Shown here piece after piece: positions 51,303 to 60,776 of a DNA stretch of 64,000 bases; position 1 is the stretch's first letter, and every line of letters begins with the position of its first letter. Origin of the DNA: Flavobacteriales bacterium (lineage in GTDB: Bacteria > Bacteroidota > Bacteroidia > Flavobacteriales_E > Vicingaceae); assembly GCA_018608405.1 (NCBI GenBank), contig JABAZP010000008.1, positions 1-64,000 on the forward strand, given 5' to 3'. The position numbers and the translations under genes were made by a program. Under the pieces are notes generated by a model, which saw only the letters and a list, made by a program, of their open reading frames with translations, was not told the origin of the DNA and made no database searches.

Positions 51303-53213
51303 ATGAGAAATACCTTATTAATTCTTGCCTTAGCTGCCGTGTCTGCAATCAGTTGTGGAACGGAAAAGGGAAAAGAACAAATAGAACAAGAAACGGCTAT
51401 GAACGAAAGAAACAACCTTGAACTAGACTATAGCGATCACCATAGTTACTTAAAACCAAAGGAAGCAGTTGTAAAGCACTTAAACTGGAAAGCAACGATA
51501 GATTTTAATCAGAAAACATTAGCGGCCACTGCAACCTACACCATTGATAATATAAAAGGAGTTGATACTATTTATTTAGATGTCCGTAACCTTGCCATAA
51601 ATAAGGTAAACAGAGATGATTCTCAGAAAGACTTAGACATTGTTGTTCACAAAAAGGAGCCATTTCTTGGTGACCAATTGGCAATACCTATAACAGCAGC
51701 AACAAAAACGATTAGCATCAATTATGTGGCGAATGCTGAAGGTGCTGATGCATTACAGTTTTTGAATCCAGTTCAAACGGCTGGTAAAAAACACCCTTTC
51801 TTATTCACTCAATCGCAAGCAATTCTAGCTCGAACGTGGTTACCGTGTCAAGATAGCCCGGGAATCAGATTTACGTACGAAGCGGAAGTGACTGTGCCAA
51901 AAGAGTTGATGGCATTAATGAGCGCCAAGAACCCAACGGAGAAAAACGAAAGTGGTGTATATCACTTTACAATGGACCAGCCTGTTCCTTCCTATTTATT
52001 TGCTTTGGCGGTGGGTGACTTAGAATACAAGTCTTTAGGTAAAAACACAGGGGTTTACGCAGAGCCTTCTGTTATTGAATCTGCTGCTTATGAATTTGAG
52101 GACATGCAAGACATGGTAGATACCGCAGAAACGTTATACGGACCTTATCAATGGGGCGTGTATGATGTCATAGTGTTACCTCCCTCCTTTCCTTTTGGTG
52201 GAATGGAAAACCCGAGGTTAACTTTTGCCACACCGACTATTATTGCGGGTGATAAATCACTTACTGCATTAATCGCACATGAATTGGCCCATTCATGGTC
52301 AGGTAATTTGGTAACAAATGCCACTTGGGAAGACATTTGGTTGAACGAAGGATTTACAGTTTACTTCGAAAATCGAATAATGGAAGAAATATTTGGTGCA
52401 GATTTCGCAAATATGCTCGCTCTTTTATCGTACCAAGACCTTCAAGATGAAATTAAATGGTTGAACAGCGAAAATCGATCTGCTGACACACGTTTAAGAG
52501 TTGATCTAGAAGGGAGAAACCCAGATGACGGATTAACAGGCATCCCTTACGATAAAGGATTCTTTCTAATGAAATTAATGGAAGAAACGGTAGGTCGAGA
52601 AGAATGGGATAATTTCTTGAAGACGTATTTTGATACTTTCAAATTCAAAGTGATGACTACAGATTCATTTTTGGACTATCTGGATAAAGAATTATTGAGC
52701 AAAAACCCCGAATGGGAAACAACCATTCAGCCAAACAAATGGATTTTTGAAGAAGGCTTACCGGAGAATTGCCCTAAAATTACCTCTACAAAATTTGAAG
52801 CGGTTGAGCGTGAATTAACCAAATGGACCAATGGAGGAAAAGCTAGCGCAATAGAATCTTCGGAATGGGTAACCCCACAATGGTTGCATTTCATTAACTT
52901 AATTAATGACACGTTGAGTCAAGAGCAGATGAGTGAATTAGATGCCACATTTGGATTTACACAATCGGGCAACTCTGAAATTAAAGCTGCTTGGTTTGAA
53001 AAAGTAATACCTAATAACTATGCAGGTCTCGAAAACGCTGTGGAAGAATTTTTGATAGAAGTTGGTAGACGTAAATTCTTAACCCCTATATACAAGGCAT
53101 TGTTAAAATCGGAAGGTGGTTTATCTGCTGCAAAGGCTATTTATGAAAAAGCAAGACCAAACTACCATGCCGTTTCAAGCGAAAGCATGGATAAATTATT
53201 AGGGTATAAATAA
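51303..53213 (+). CDS. M1 family zinc aminopeptidase lipoprotein (leukotriene A4 hydrolase-like)
   Basis: 636-residue aminopeptidase with a lipoprotein signal (lipobox SAISC, C18), so it is probably tethered in the envelope. The exopeptidase motif GGMEN is 299-303, the zinc motif HELAH 326-330 with catalytic E327, and the third zinc ligand E349 in NEGFTVYFEN. The C-terminal helical domain (about 510-636) and the overall length fit the leukotriene A4 hydrolase/aminopeptidase B branch rather than PepN. It is the first gene of a plus-strand run; trmB starts 1 nt after its stop. A TAnnTTCG-type element (TAACTTCG, 51270-51277) may be its -7. Confidence 0.92.
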   Translation: MRNTLLILALAAVSAISCGTEKGKEQIEQETAMNERNNLELDYSDHHSYLKPKEAVVKHLNWKATIDFNQKTLAATATYTIDNIKGVDTIYLDVRNLAINKVNRDDSQKDLDIVVHKKEPFLGDQLAIPITAATKTISINYVANAEGADALQFLNPVQTAGKKHPFLFTQSQAILARTWLPCQDSPGIRFTYEAEVTVPKELMALMSAKNPTEKNESGVYHFTMDQPVPSYLFALAVGDLEYKSLGKNTGVYAEPSVIESAAYEFEDMQDMVDTAETLYGPYQWGVYDVIVLPPSFPFGGMENPRLTFATPTIIAGDKSLTALIAHELAHSWSGNLVTNATWEDIWLNEGFTVYFENRIMEEIFGADFANMLALLSYQDLQDEIKWLNSENRSADTRLRVDLEGRNPDDGLTGIPYDKGFFLMKLMEETVGREEWDNFLKTYFDTFKFKVMTTDSFLDYLDKELLSKNPEWETTIQPNKWIFEEGLPENCPKITSTKFEAVERELTKWTNGGKASAIESSEWVTPQWLHFINLINDTLSQEQMSELDATFGFTQSGNSEIKAAWFEKVIPNNYAGLENAVEEFLIEVGRRKFLTPIYKALLKSEGGLSAAKAIYEKARPNYHAVSSESMDKLLGYK

Positions 53214-53214
53214 T

Positions 53215-53910
53215 ATGGCTGGAAAGAAAAAACTCGAGCATTTTGCGGAAATGAAACTATTCCCTCATGTCTTTGAGCCAGAGCTAGACGAAGTATTTCG
53301 AACTAATTATAAGATGAAAGGTAATTGGAGAAAAGATTTCTTCAAAAATGATCATCCTTTAGTAGTTGAATTTGGTTGCGGAAAAGGAGAGTACAGTGTG
53401 GGTATGGGCCGGAAGTTTCCGAATAAAAATTTTATTGGGGTAGATATTAAAGGTGCTAGAATGTGGCGAGGCGCAAAAACAGCCGAAGAGGAGAACTTAA
53501 AAAATATCGCTTTTTTAAGAACTAGAATTGAGTTCATCGAAGGCTGTTTTGCAAAAAATGAAGTAGATGAAATTTGGATTACCTTCCCAGACCCACAAAT
53601 GAAAGACAGAAGGGAAAAGAAAAGACTAACCGGACCCTTATTCATTGATAGATACAAGCAATTTTTAAAGCCAGACGGAATTATTCACCTGAAAACGGAC
53701 AGCGACTTTTTCTATGAATTTAGTGTGGAAGAATGCGAACGAAACGGATATGAAGTGCTTTTCAAAACAGACAATTTATACAAAGAAGGCATTCATAATT
53801 TTGATACCGATTTCCAAGAAATCTTAAATATTAAAACACACTACGAGCAAATTTTCACTGAGAAAGGTCACAACATTCACTATCTAAGATTTAGACCGAA
53901 TGCCCGATAA
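53215..53910 (+). CDS. trmB: tRNA (guanine-N7-)-methyltransferase
   Basis: 231-residue TrmB, which forms m7G46 in the tRNA variable loop using S-adenosylmethionine. The SAM-binding motif is VEFGCGKGEYSVGMG, followed by FIGVDIKGARMWRG, the catalytic-region FPDPQMKDRREKKRLTGP and HLKTDSDFF. The sequence is of the Bacteroidota type with the KKRL region intact. Its ATG is 1 nt after the M1 peptidase stop, and its end overlaps the next gene by 11 nt, so trmB and the alkyltransferase-like gene are translationally coupled. Confidence 0.94.
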   Translation: MAGKKKLEHFAEMKLFPHVFEPELDEVFRTNYKMKGNWRKDFFKNDHPLVVEFGCGKGEYSVGMGRKFPNKNFIGVDIKGARMWRGAKTAEEENLKNIAFLRTRIEFIEGCFAKNEVDEIWITFPDPQMKDRREKKRLTGPLFIDRYKQFLKPDGIIHLKTDSDFFYEFSVEECERNGYEVLFKTDNLYKEGIHNFDTDFQEILNIKTHYEQIFTEKGHNIHYLRFRPNAR

Positions 53911-54265
53911 CTCAATTAAAATAAGCGAGAAAAACAAAGACTATTTCGACTCAGTTTTTCAAGTTGTTCGGTTGATTCCAAAAGGAAGAGCAACCTCATA
54001 TGGTGCAATTTCAAATTACTTGGGCACTAAAAGTGGCGCGAGAATGGTGGGTTGGGCCATGAATGCTTCACACAGTCAAAAAGAATACGTACCGGCTCAT
54101 CGAGTTGTAAATAGAAATGGAATGTTGACTGGAAAACATCATTTCCCTTCTCCAACCGCTATGCAAGAGGCTTTAGAAAGCGAGGAAATTCTAGTAAAGG
54201 ATGATAAAATTCAAAATTTTAAAGCCGTTTATTGGGATCCTTCAGAAGAACTAAAGTTTGATTAA
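53900..54265 (+). CDS. Alkyltransferase-like protein (ATL), MGMT fold without the acceptor cysteine
   Basis: 121-residue protein with the DNA-binding domain of O6-methylguanine-DNA methyltransferases (IPKGRATSYGAISNYLG; GARMVGWAMNAS). The alkyl-acceptor motif PCHR is PAHR here (P65, A66, H67, R68), so it cannot remove the alkyl group. This defines alkyltransferase-like proteins, which bind O6-alkylguanine and mark it for nucleotide excision repair. The following VVNRNGMLTGKHHF is normal for the family. It overlaps trmB by 11 nt. The ATL function is inferred from the cysteine loss; no partner repair gene is adjacent. Confidence 0.88.
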   Translation: MPDNSIKISEKNKDYFDSVFQVVRLIPKGRATSYGAISNYLGTKSGARMVGWAMNASHSQKEYVPAHRVVNRNGMLTGKHHFPSPTAMQEALESEEILVKDDKIQNFKAVYWDPSEELKFD

Positions 54266-54327
54266 ACTAAGTTAAATTGAACTTGTTTTGATAGGAAATA
54301 CTCCTCAAGTAAGCTTAATTTTACAGC

Positions 54328-55407
54328 ATGCAAATAACTTTAGAAAAAATCCTAGAAGCACTTTCTTTTGTCATAGAACCAGACTTAAAGAAAGACATTG
54401 TTGCGTTAAATTTAGTTTCAAAAATTGAAGTTAAAAACGGAGTTATTTCTTTTGATTTAAAAATTTCAAACCCTGCCATGCACAATAGAAAACGCATGGA
54501 GGAAGCCTGTGAGCATCAGCTAAAGCGGTTTCTTAGACCAGACATTAAAATGGAGGCGACTATTTCTGCTATGGGAAAAGCTCACGAAAGAGCGCCGGAA
54601 CATCGAAGTATTTTACCAAATGTAAAGCATATTATTGCTGTTGCATCAGGTAAGGGTGGAGTTGGAAAGTCTACAGTAGCATCAAATTTAGCAGCAGGGT
54701 TAGCCATGCAAGGATTTAAGGTTGGTATGGTTGATGCCGATATTTACGGCCCTTCTGTTCCGGCCATGTTCGACGTTGCCATGGAAAAACCTTCTACTAT
54801 AGAAGTGGATGGAAAAGAATATATTAAACCGATAGAAAGTTATGGCGTAAAAATGTTATCTATCGGATTTTTCTCAACACCCGACCAGGCGGTTGTTTGG
54901 AGAGGCCCAATGGCCACAAAGGCATTAACACAGCTTTTTAAAGATGCCTATTGGGGAGAATTAGATTTTATGGTTATCGACTTACCTCCGGGTACCGGTG
55001 ATGTTCATTTAACCATGGTGCAACAAGTTCCATTAACAGGAGCTATTGTGGTAAGTACTCCTCAAGAAATTGCATTGGTAGATGTGAGAAAGGCACTAGG
55101 AATGTTTAGTCTTCCAGAAATCAACGTACCTGTTCTAGGACTAGTTGAAAACATGGCCTACTTTACTCCTCCCGAATTGCCAGAAAACAAATATTACATA
55201 TTTGGTGAAGGTGGTGCAAAGGAGCTAGCTGAACGAATGGACATAAATTATCTAGCAGAAATTCCAATCGTTCAAAGTATAAGAGAGGCAGGTGACGCAG
55301 GAAGACCTGCTGTTTTGCAAGAAACGACTCCACAAGCCATTGCTTTTAGAGATTTAGCGACAAAGGTGGCAGAAAAAGTAGGTTTAACGGTACCAAAATC
55401 AGTTTAG
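54328..55407 (+). CDS. mrp: Mrp/ApbC family iron-sulfur cluster carrier ATPase
   Basis: 359-residue P-loop protein that binds and transfers Fe-S clusters. The N-terminal MIP18/DUF59 domain (about 1-85) precedes the deviant Walker A GKGGVGKST (108-116), the switch region MVDADIYGPSVP and DLPPGTGDVHLTM. After LGLVENMAYF, where proteobacterial ApbC has a CxxC cluster site, this protein reads TPPELPENKYYIFG without cysteines. The same is common in Bacteroidota Mrp proteins, so cluster binding may differ. The next gene, a NifU-domain protein, lies 32 nt downstream and is a likely partner. Confidence 0.92.
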   Translation: MQITLEKILEALSFVIEPDLKKDIVALNLVSKIEVKNGVISFDLKISNPAMHNRKRMEEACEHQLKRFLRPDIKMEATISAMGKAHERAPEHRSILPNVKHIIAVASGKGGVGKSTVASNLAAGLAMQGFKVGMVDADIYGPSVPAMFDVAMEKPSTIEVDGKEYIKPIESYGVKMLSIGFFSTPDQAVVWRGPMATKALTQLFKDAYWGELDFMVIDLPPGTGDVHLTMVQQVPLTGAIVVSTPQEIALVDVRKALGMFSLPEINVPVLGLVENMAYFTPPELPENKYYIFGEGGAKELAERMDINYLAEIPIVQSIREAGDAGRPAVLQETTPQAIAFRDLATKVAEKVGLTVPKSV

Positions 55408-55439
55408 AACTAAATTTTACCTAACATTGTTTGAACAAT

Positions 55440-55688
55440 ATGGAAGCAGTCAACAATTCAGAACTTTTCACTAAAATAGAAGGAGCCATCGAGCAATTAC
55501 GCCCGTTTTTAGAAGCAGATGGTGGTGACATTCGACTTTTGAGAATTGAGGACAACATTGCCAAAGTGCAACTGTTAGGAGCTTGCCACAGTTGCAACAT
55601 GTCGGCTATGACGTTAAAAGCCGGTGTCGAGGAAGCGGTAAAAAAAGTAGCTCCAGAGATTATTCGAGTAGAGGCAGTTGAAGAATAA
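55440..55688 (+). CDS. NifU C-terminal domain (Nfu-type) iron-sulfur scaffold protein
   Basis: 82-residue single-domain Nfu protein that assembles or carries a [4Fe-4S] cluster. The conserved core RPFLEADGGDIRLL and the CxxC site C49 and C52 in GACHSCNMSAMTLK are present. The frame opens at TTG 55431, but ATG 55440 (MEAVNNSELF) is preferred. It lies 32 nt after mrp and is very probably in the same transcript, giving a compact pair of cluster carrier and scaffold. Its size matches stand-alone Nfu proteins of Bacteroidota. Confidence 0.93.
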   Translation: MEAVNNSELFTKIEGAIEQLRPFLEADGGDIRLLRIEDNIAKVQLLGACHSCNMSAMTLKAGVEEAVKKVAPEIIRVEAVEE

Positions 55689-55694
55689 GTCTGT

Positions 55695-56072
55695 TTGAAA
55701 TTGAAAGGCTTAATTCACACTGTAGTTCTCTTATTTCTTGCGTTGTCAGCAACAAGGTCTTATTCTCAACAAAGTAAGTTGAGCGTTGAATCTGCCTATT
55801 TTCAATTGATAGATGAAGGGTATGAGCAAGGTCAATACAAACCAATAGTTGATATAGGACTTAGGTTGCTGCTTAGTGAGAATAAAAAACACAACTTTGG
55901 TTTTTCTGTAAATGCTAACTTTTCAAACTCTCAGTTTGGTAACAACCAAAACTTCAATACCCTTCAATTCCGGTTAATTTCATCTCTATTCCCTATAGAC
56001 AGCTCTCGGTTTCATCCCTTCTATGGATTGTCATTAAGTAGTCGCTCCTTAATAATGGGCTATTTTATTTAA
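55695..56072 (+). CDS. Short exported protein, outer-membrane beta-barrel-like, possibly truncated
   Basis: 125-residue protein starting with TTG (55695 or 55701; no ATG). A signal peptide (hydrophobic 8-19, ending SYSQQ) is followed by alternating strand-like segments: IVDIGLRLLLSENKKHNFGFSV, FNTLQFRLISSLFPI and FHPFYGLSLSSRS. These suggest the first strands of a small outer-membrane beta-barrel. It ends at LIMGYFI, where a full barrel would need more strands, and no continuation is seen in the next 200 nt in any frame. It may be a truncated or decayed barrel. It follows the NifU gene by 6 nt. Confidence 0.5.
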   Translation: MKLKGLIHTVVLLFLALSATRSYSQQSKLSVESAYFQLIDEGYEQGQYKPIVDIGLRLLLSENKKHNFGFSVNANFSNSQFGNNQNFNTLQFRLISSLFPIDSSRFHPFYGLSLSSRSLIMGYFI

Positions 56073-56287
56073 TTTTTTGAGGCATAGCCTTTTGACTTGC
56101 AAAAATGAGGAAATATTCTTTAATTTTTGCACCTAGTTTACGAAAAGAAAAAAATAATGTTCGCCCTAATTTGGATATAGAAAATAGAACCACTGAAATC
56201 GCGGATAGTTTCACTCTTCTGACCTAAATTCCGCTAGGTTAAACTTAGGTATATTCAACTTTCAATGCCTACCTTAGGCTAACACTA

Positions 56288-57589
56288 TTACAACACCTCC
56301 AATCGATCTGCATCCATTTTGATGAAAACAAATAACAAAATGGTAAACGCCCAGAGAGAGGAACCACCGTAGCTAAAAAATGGTAATGGAATACCAATTA
56401 CCGGCGCCAGACCAATGGTCATTCCAATGTTAATGGTGAAGTGAAAAAAGAAAATGGCCGCAGCACCGTAACCATAGATGCGGGCAAATGCGGAACGTTG
56501 TCGCGAACAAAGGAATAAGATGCGCAGTAACAGCGCCATAAACAAGGTAATGACAACAAAACTGCCAATAAATCCCCACTCTTCTCCTATGGTACAAAAT
56601 ATAAAATCAGTGCTTTGTTCCGGCACAAAATCATATTTGGTTTGTGTTCCTTTTAGGTACCCTTTTCCTGAAAAGCCGCCTGAACCGATTGCAATTAGCG
56701 ATTGATTCACATTGTATCCGGCACCAAATGGATCGGATTCGATTCCTAACATTACGTTAATTCTTTTTGATTGATGAGGCTCTAAAATGTTGTTAAATAC
56801 GTAATCCACACTCTTTACCAATCCTGAACAAGTGATAAAAATTACAGTAATAAAAAGCAGTACCTGTTTCTTTTTTCGATTAAAATAGTATACAAGGCTC
56901 ATCAGCACGGCAAGCGCAAGAATGAGCATCCAACCACCGGTTAATTCAACATCGAACGGAAGCTGATAAACCTCATTTTGGAAAACAAGGGTAATAACGA
57001 ACAAGAAAGCCGATACCAAGCCAATCAGCAAAAAGTTGCCTGAAAGCCCCTCTCTAAAAAGCACTAAAATAAATGCACCATAAACTAAGGCCGAACCCGT
57101 GTCGTTCTGCAGTAAAATTAAAATGGCCGGAACTCCAATAATTGCTGCGGCAGTTAGCTTTGTTTTTAAATCGGTCATCCTTATGTTGAGCGTACTCAAG
57201 TACTTTGCTAGTGCTAAATTTGTCGCAAACTTCGAAAACTCGGAAGGTTGAATTTTAAACCCACCTATTACAAACCAAGATGTTGCACCTTTTGTAGCAG
57301 CACCAACTACGAGTACAGCGACCAATGCAAAAAGTATAAAACCGTAAATAAAATAGCCGAAAGTCGAGAAGAAGCGTTCATCTATGAGGAGAATCACAAT
57401 GGCAATTACTCCTGCAGTTCCAATCCAAAGTAGCTGCTTCCCGTAACGCTGAGTAGTATCAAAAATACTTTCGAACTCTTCATTATATACTGCAGCGTAA
57501 ATATTTAACCAACCGGCTAAAACCAACAGTAAATAAAGCCCTACGGTAATCCAGTCTATGTTGTCGATCAGACTTTTACTCCCCCTCAT
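56288..57589 (-). CDS. rodA: Rod shape-determining SEDS peptidoglycan polymerase RodA
   Basis: 433-residue SEDS protein that polymerises glycan strands together with PBP2 during cell elongation. About ten hydrophobic segments are visible. The conserved SEDS regions are IQPSEFSKFATNLALAKYLS, LLQNDTGSALVYGAF (D in the catalytic neighbourhood), and the C-terminal GIPLPFFSYGGSSLWAF. ATG 57589 is preferred to a TTG 9 nt upstream; either overlaps the end of mrdA (14 nt), so PBP2 and RodA are co-translated. It is the last gene of the purH-mreBCD-mrdA-rodA operon. Confidence 0.95.
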   Translation of the reverse strand: MRGSKSLIDNIDWITVGLYLLLVLAGWLNIYAAVYNEEFESIFDTTQRYGKQLLWIGTAGVIAIVILLIDERFFSTFGYFIYGFILFALVAVLVVGAATKGATSWFVIGGFKIQPSEFSKFATNLALAKYLSTLNIRMTDLKTKLTAAAIIGVPAILILLQNDTGSALVYGAFILVLFREGLSGNFLLIGLVSAFLFVITLVFQNEVYQLPFDVELTGGWMLILALAVLMSLVYYFNRKKKQVLLFITVIFITCSGLVKSVDYVFNNILEPHQSKRINVMLGIESDPFGAGYNVNQSLIAIGSGGFSGKGYLKGTQTKYDFVPEQSTDFIFCTIGEEWGFIGSFVVITLFMALLLRILFLCSRQRSAFARIYGYGAAAIFFFHFTINIGMTIGLAPVIGIPLPFFSYGGSSLWAFTILLFVFIKMDADRLEVL

Positions 57590-59417
57590 TTGACGCAATT
57601 TTAGGCACTGTTCCTATTAAGTTTCCCTCCAACATTCGCTTTTCTATATGCGGTCTAGTTATGGTGTCTCTCAAGTATTGTTCAATCATTAAACCTGCTA
57701 TTGGCGCAGCCCACCGAGAACCCCAGTATCCATTCTCAACATAAACAGATAGGGCAATTTTTGGATTCTCTTTAGGAGCAAAAGCAATGAATGTTGAATG
57801 GTCATCTCCATGGGGGTTTTGGACGGTTCCTGTTTTTCCGCAAACTTGTAGTGAATCTATTTTGGCCGAAGTTCCTGTTCCTTTCTCCACAACTTTATAC
57901 ATGGCTTCCACGACCTCGTTAAAATATTTTGCCTCTATGCCAGTTTCATTTCTAACAATGGTAGAATCAAACTCAGCAATGGGTTGCCCATTTATTTCCT
58001 TAGCAATGTGCGGAGTAATATAATAACCTCTGTTTGCAATAGCAGTTACCATATTGGCCATTTGCATGGGTGTAAATCCCAACTCCCCTTGCCCAATAGC
58101 CAAAGACAAAATTGTCGTTGAGTGCCACTTTCCTTTCAAATAATACCGGTCGTAATAATCGGTTTTAGGAACAAAACCACTCAGCTCATTTGGTAAGTCA
58201 ATCCCTGTTTTCTTTCCTAAACCAAAATTGGTAACGTAATTACGCCAAACATTATAACCCTCCTCGGCTGTATGGTAGTTGTCTATAATACTTCTGAAAA
58301 CATTACAGTAATAAGCATTACAAGAAGTTTGAATGGAGAATTCTAAGTTGACCGGCGATGAATGCACATGGCATCCCATTTTTCTGCCACTAAAGCTATA
58401 TCCTCTGTAGCACGAGTAAAGCATAGAAGGTGTTAGCACTTGCTCTTGCAATCCAATTAATGCATTAATGCTTTTAAAGGTTGATCCCGGCGGGTATTTG
58501 GCCATTAATGCTCTATTAAACAATGGCTTTAATGTATCTTGACTTAATACTCCGTAATTTTTTGAACGCTGTCTTCCTACCAATAGATTGGGATCATATG
58601 TTGGCATACTAATCAATGCTAATATTTCTCCTGTGGAGGGGTCGATGGCGACAATGCTACCCTTTTTGTTCTGCATTAATTTTTCTCCGTAAGCCTGCAA
58701 GTCTGCATCAATGGTAAGCTTTAGGTTGCTTCCCGATACTGCGGTAGCATCAAACGCCCCATCTTGAAACTTCCCCTTTGGTCTATTAAAAACATCGACC
58801 ATTTGAACCTCTTGACCTCTTTTGCCTCGAAGCACTTTTTCATAGTGTTTTTCAATACCGCTTATACCAATATTATCCCCAGACTTATAGTACGAATTGT
58901 TTTCAATTATCTTTGAATTTGCCTCTCCGACATAGCCTACTAAGTGAGCAGCTGTTCGTTTTGGATATGTTCTGAGCGTTCTAGTTTGAACAAAAAAGCC
59001 TGGGTAGTTAAACAGCTGTTCTTGAATTTTGGCATAAGACCTTGCTGAAATTTCTTTCTCAAAAATGGAAGCCTTGTACCTGGAATAGTTTTTAGCTCTA
59101 TTAAAGCGCTGGTCAAAACCCTCTTTTGTGATTTCTAATAAAGCGCAGAACCCGGCAGTATCAAAGTCTTCTTCAATAGCTTTTGGTACAACCATCAAGT
59201 CGTATGCAGCCTCATTGTACACAAGCAGCGTTCCATTTCTATCGTATATTAAACCTCTAGCCGGATACTTTACGACGGTGCGCAAAACATTATTCGTTGC
59301 ATCTAACTTATAGTGGCTATCGATTACTTGGACGTAAAAAAGTCGGATTAAAAATATGATTCCCACAATTAAGAAAATTGCTCCAATCACGATCCGTCTA
59401 GATTCGTACTGTCTCAT
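57576..59417 (-). CDS. mrdA: Penicillin-binding protein 2, elongasome transpeptidase
   Basis: 613-residue class B PBP with one N-terminal membrane anchor (about 9-28), a pedestal domain and a transpeptidase domain. The active-site motifs are S312-T-F-K315 (PPGSTFKS), S365-C-N367 and K528-T-G530 (VCGKTGTVQNPHG). It cross-links peptidoglycan in side-wall growth as partner of RodA. Its start overlaps mreD by 4 nt and its end overlaps rodA. Length and domain order are standard for PBP2. Confidence 0.96.
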   Translation of the reverse strand: MRQYESRRIVIGAIFLIVGIIFLIRLFYVQVIDSHYKLDATNNVLRTVVKYPARGLIYDRNGTLLVYNEAAYDLMVVPKAIEEDFDTAGFCALLEITKEGFDQRFNRAKNYSRYKASIFEKEISARSYAKIQEQLFNYPGFFVQTRTLRTYPKRTAAHLVGYVGEANSKIIENNSYYKSGDNIGISGIEKHYEKVLRGKRGQEVQMVDVFNRPKGKFQDGAFDATAVSGSNLKLTIDADLQAYGEKLMQNKKGSIVAIDPSTGEILALISMPTYDPNLLVGRQRSKNYGVLSQDTLKPLFNRALMAKYPPGSTFKSINALIGLQEQVLTPSMLYSCYRGYSFSGRKMGCHVHSSPVNLEFSIQTSCNAYYCNVFRSIIDNYHTAEEGYNVWRNYVTNFGLGKKTGIDLPNELSGFVPKTDYYDRYYLKGKWHSTTILSLAIGQGELGFTPMQMANMVTAIANRGYYITPHIAKEINGQPIAEFDSTIVRNETGIEAKYFNEVVEAMYKVVEKGTGTSAKIDSLQVCGKTGTVQNPHGDDHSTFIAFAPKENPKIALSVYVENGYWGSRWAAPIAGLMIEQYLRDTITRPHIEKRMLEGNLIGTVPKIASNEGE

Positions 59418-59932
59418 CTTCTATCTTCAGTGTTTGAACTAAAAACTTGGACCAAAATAATCATTATGAGACTAAAAATTGTGCTTGCCAGCGCTCTACC
59501 TAGGGTATCAAAAAACTCAGAAAATCTAAAAACTTCAACAAAAAACAGGAACGAGTGATGCAAGAGTACACCAATCGTTGCATATTGGAGAAACCAAACC
59601 CACCCTAATGCGCCTGCCGTAGGAGGCACATTCAACTCGTAACCATCTCTTGGCGCCAATACGTTTAACAAATACGGACGAATGAAGCCCAGAAAAACGC
59701 AAGCAGATGCGTGCATTCCCATGGTATCTGTAAATACATCTATACTTAAACCCAGCAAAAAAGAGATTCCTAATACAAAAGCTTTGTTCCATTCGATTGG
59801 CAACCAAAGAATAAATAAAATATAAAGGTATGGATTGACTGTACCTCCCAGTTGAATATTATTTAGAATAAGCACCTGAAACAATACAAAAAGAATGAAC
59901 TGAAGCGGATATGTTATAAAAGTTTTAATCAT
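59414..59932 (-). CDS. mreD: Rod shape-determining protein MreD
   Basis: 172-residue inner-membrane protein with about five to six helices, small and poorly conserved as usual for MreD. The segment GLSIDVFTDTMGMHASACVF is the best-conserved part of the family (compare GlxxDllsgxxlGxxaxxy). It works with MreC and MreB to position wall synthesis. It overlaps mreC by 8 nt at its start and mrdA by 4 nt at its end. Identification rests on both sequence and operon position. Confidence 0.88.
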   Translation of the reverse strand: MIKTFITYPLQFILFVLFQVLILNNIQLGGTVNPYLYILFILWLPIEWNKAFVLGISFLLGLSIDVFTDTMGMHASACVFLGFIRPYLLNVLAPRDGYELNVPPTAGALGWVWFLQYATIGVLLHHSFLFFVEVFRFSEFFDTLGRALASTIFSLIMIILVQVFSSNTEDRR

Positions 59933-60761
59933 CGCCGTTCTCCCTCCCAGATTCTAATTGTTTTACTTCCATTGAAGTATTATTCTTCACAACATATACG
60001 TAGGTTAATTGCCTGAAGTCATTCAGCAATTGCATTTTGATTTCATAAAAATTTTCTCCCTCCGGCACTTCAAAAGTTTTAATAATTGCTGTCGGCAACC
60101 CTTCAGGAAAGATACTAGAGTAACCGCTAGTGACCACAGTATCTCCTTCCGTCAACAAAACGTGATTCGGTATATCTTTCAGCACCGTCAATCGATAGTC
60201 CTCTCCGTCCCACTGCATAGAACCAAAGTAGTCTGATTTTTTCAGCTTAACGCTTATTTTAGATTCCCTGTGCAGCACAGAAACTACTGAAGAGTAATTG
60301 GCTGAAACATCTTTCACAACTCCTACAATTCCACTTGGCCCAATAACTCCCATGCCGTTCTTTACTCCATTATTAAACCCTATGCTTAAAGTTAAATAAT
60401 TGTTCTGTTTGTTAGTAGAATTATTAATCACTTTTGCCTTGGTATATAAATACTTGCGTTTATAGATGGTGTCTTTAACAATTATATTTTCACTGAAAAC
60501 TTTCACAAAACTACCCAGCTGATTTTCCCTTAGCAATTTATTTTCATTGCTCAAATCATTGTTAACTTCTTTTAAATTGACGTATTCTGTCAAGTCAGAG
60601 TATTTAGAATAAATACCCCCTGCAACTTTATTAGTAGAATTTAAAAAAGATGACCCTTGAAAATGATTATTCTTTAAAATAAGATAGAAAGCTAGTGCTT
60701 CCACACCTACAAAGAGGAAAAAAAACGAATACTTTCGAATAAAGGCGATTAAGTTTCGCAT
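59925..60761 (-). CDS. mreC: Rod shape-determining protein MreC
   Basis: 278-residue bitopic protein with one N-terminal membrane helix (about 10-28), a coiled coil of leucine- and asparagine-rich heptads (about 60-85) and a periplasmic double beta-barrel. The family segment KNGMGVIGPSGIVGVVKDVS and RESKISVKLKKS are clear. It bridges cytoplasmic MreB with PBP2. It follows mreB by 15 nt and overlaps mreD by 8 nt, within the elongasome operon. Confidence 0.92.
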   Translation of the reverse strand: MRNLIAFIRKYSFFFLFVGVEALAFYLILKNNHFQGSSFLNSTNKVAGGIYSKYSDLTEYVNLKEVNNDLSNENKLLRENQLGSFVKVFSENIIVKDTIYKRKYLYTKAKVINNSTNKQNNYLTLSIGFNNGVKNGMGVIGPSGIVGVVKDVSANYSSVVSVLHRESKISVKLKKSDYFGSMQWDGEDYRLTVLKDIPNHVLLTEGDTVVTSGYSSIFPEGLPTAIIKTFEVPEGENFYEIKMQLLNDFRQLTYVYVVKNNTSMEVKQLESGRENGDD

Positions 60762-60776
60762 GTCCTCGTATTACTA

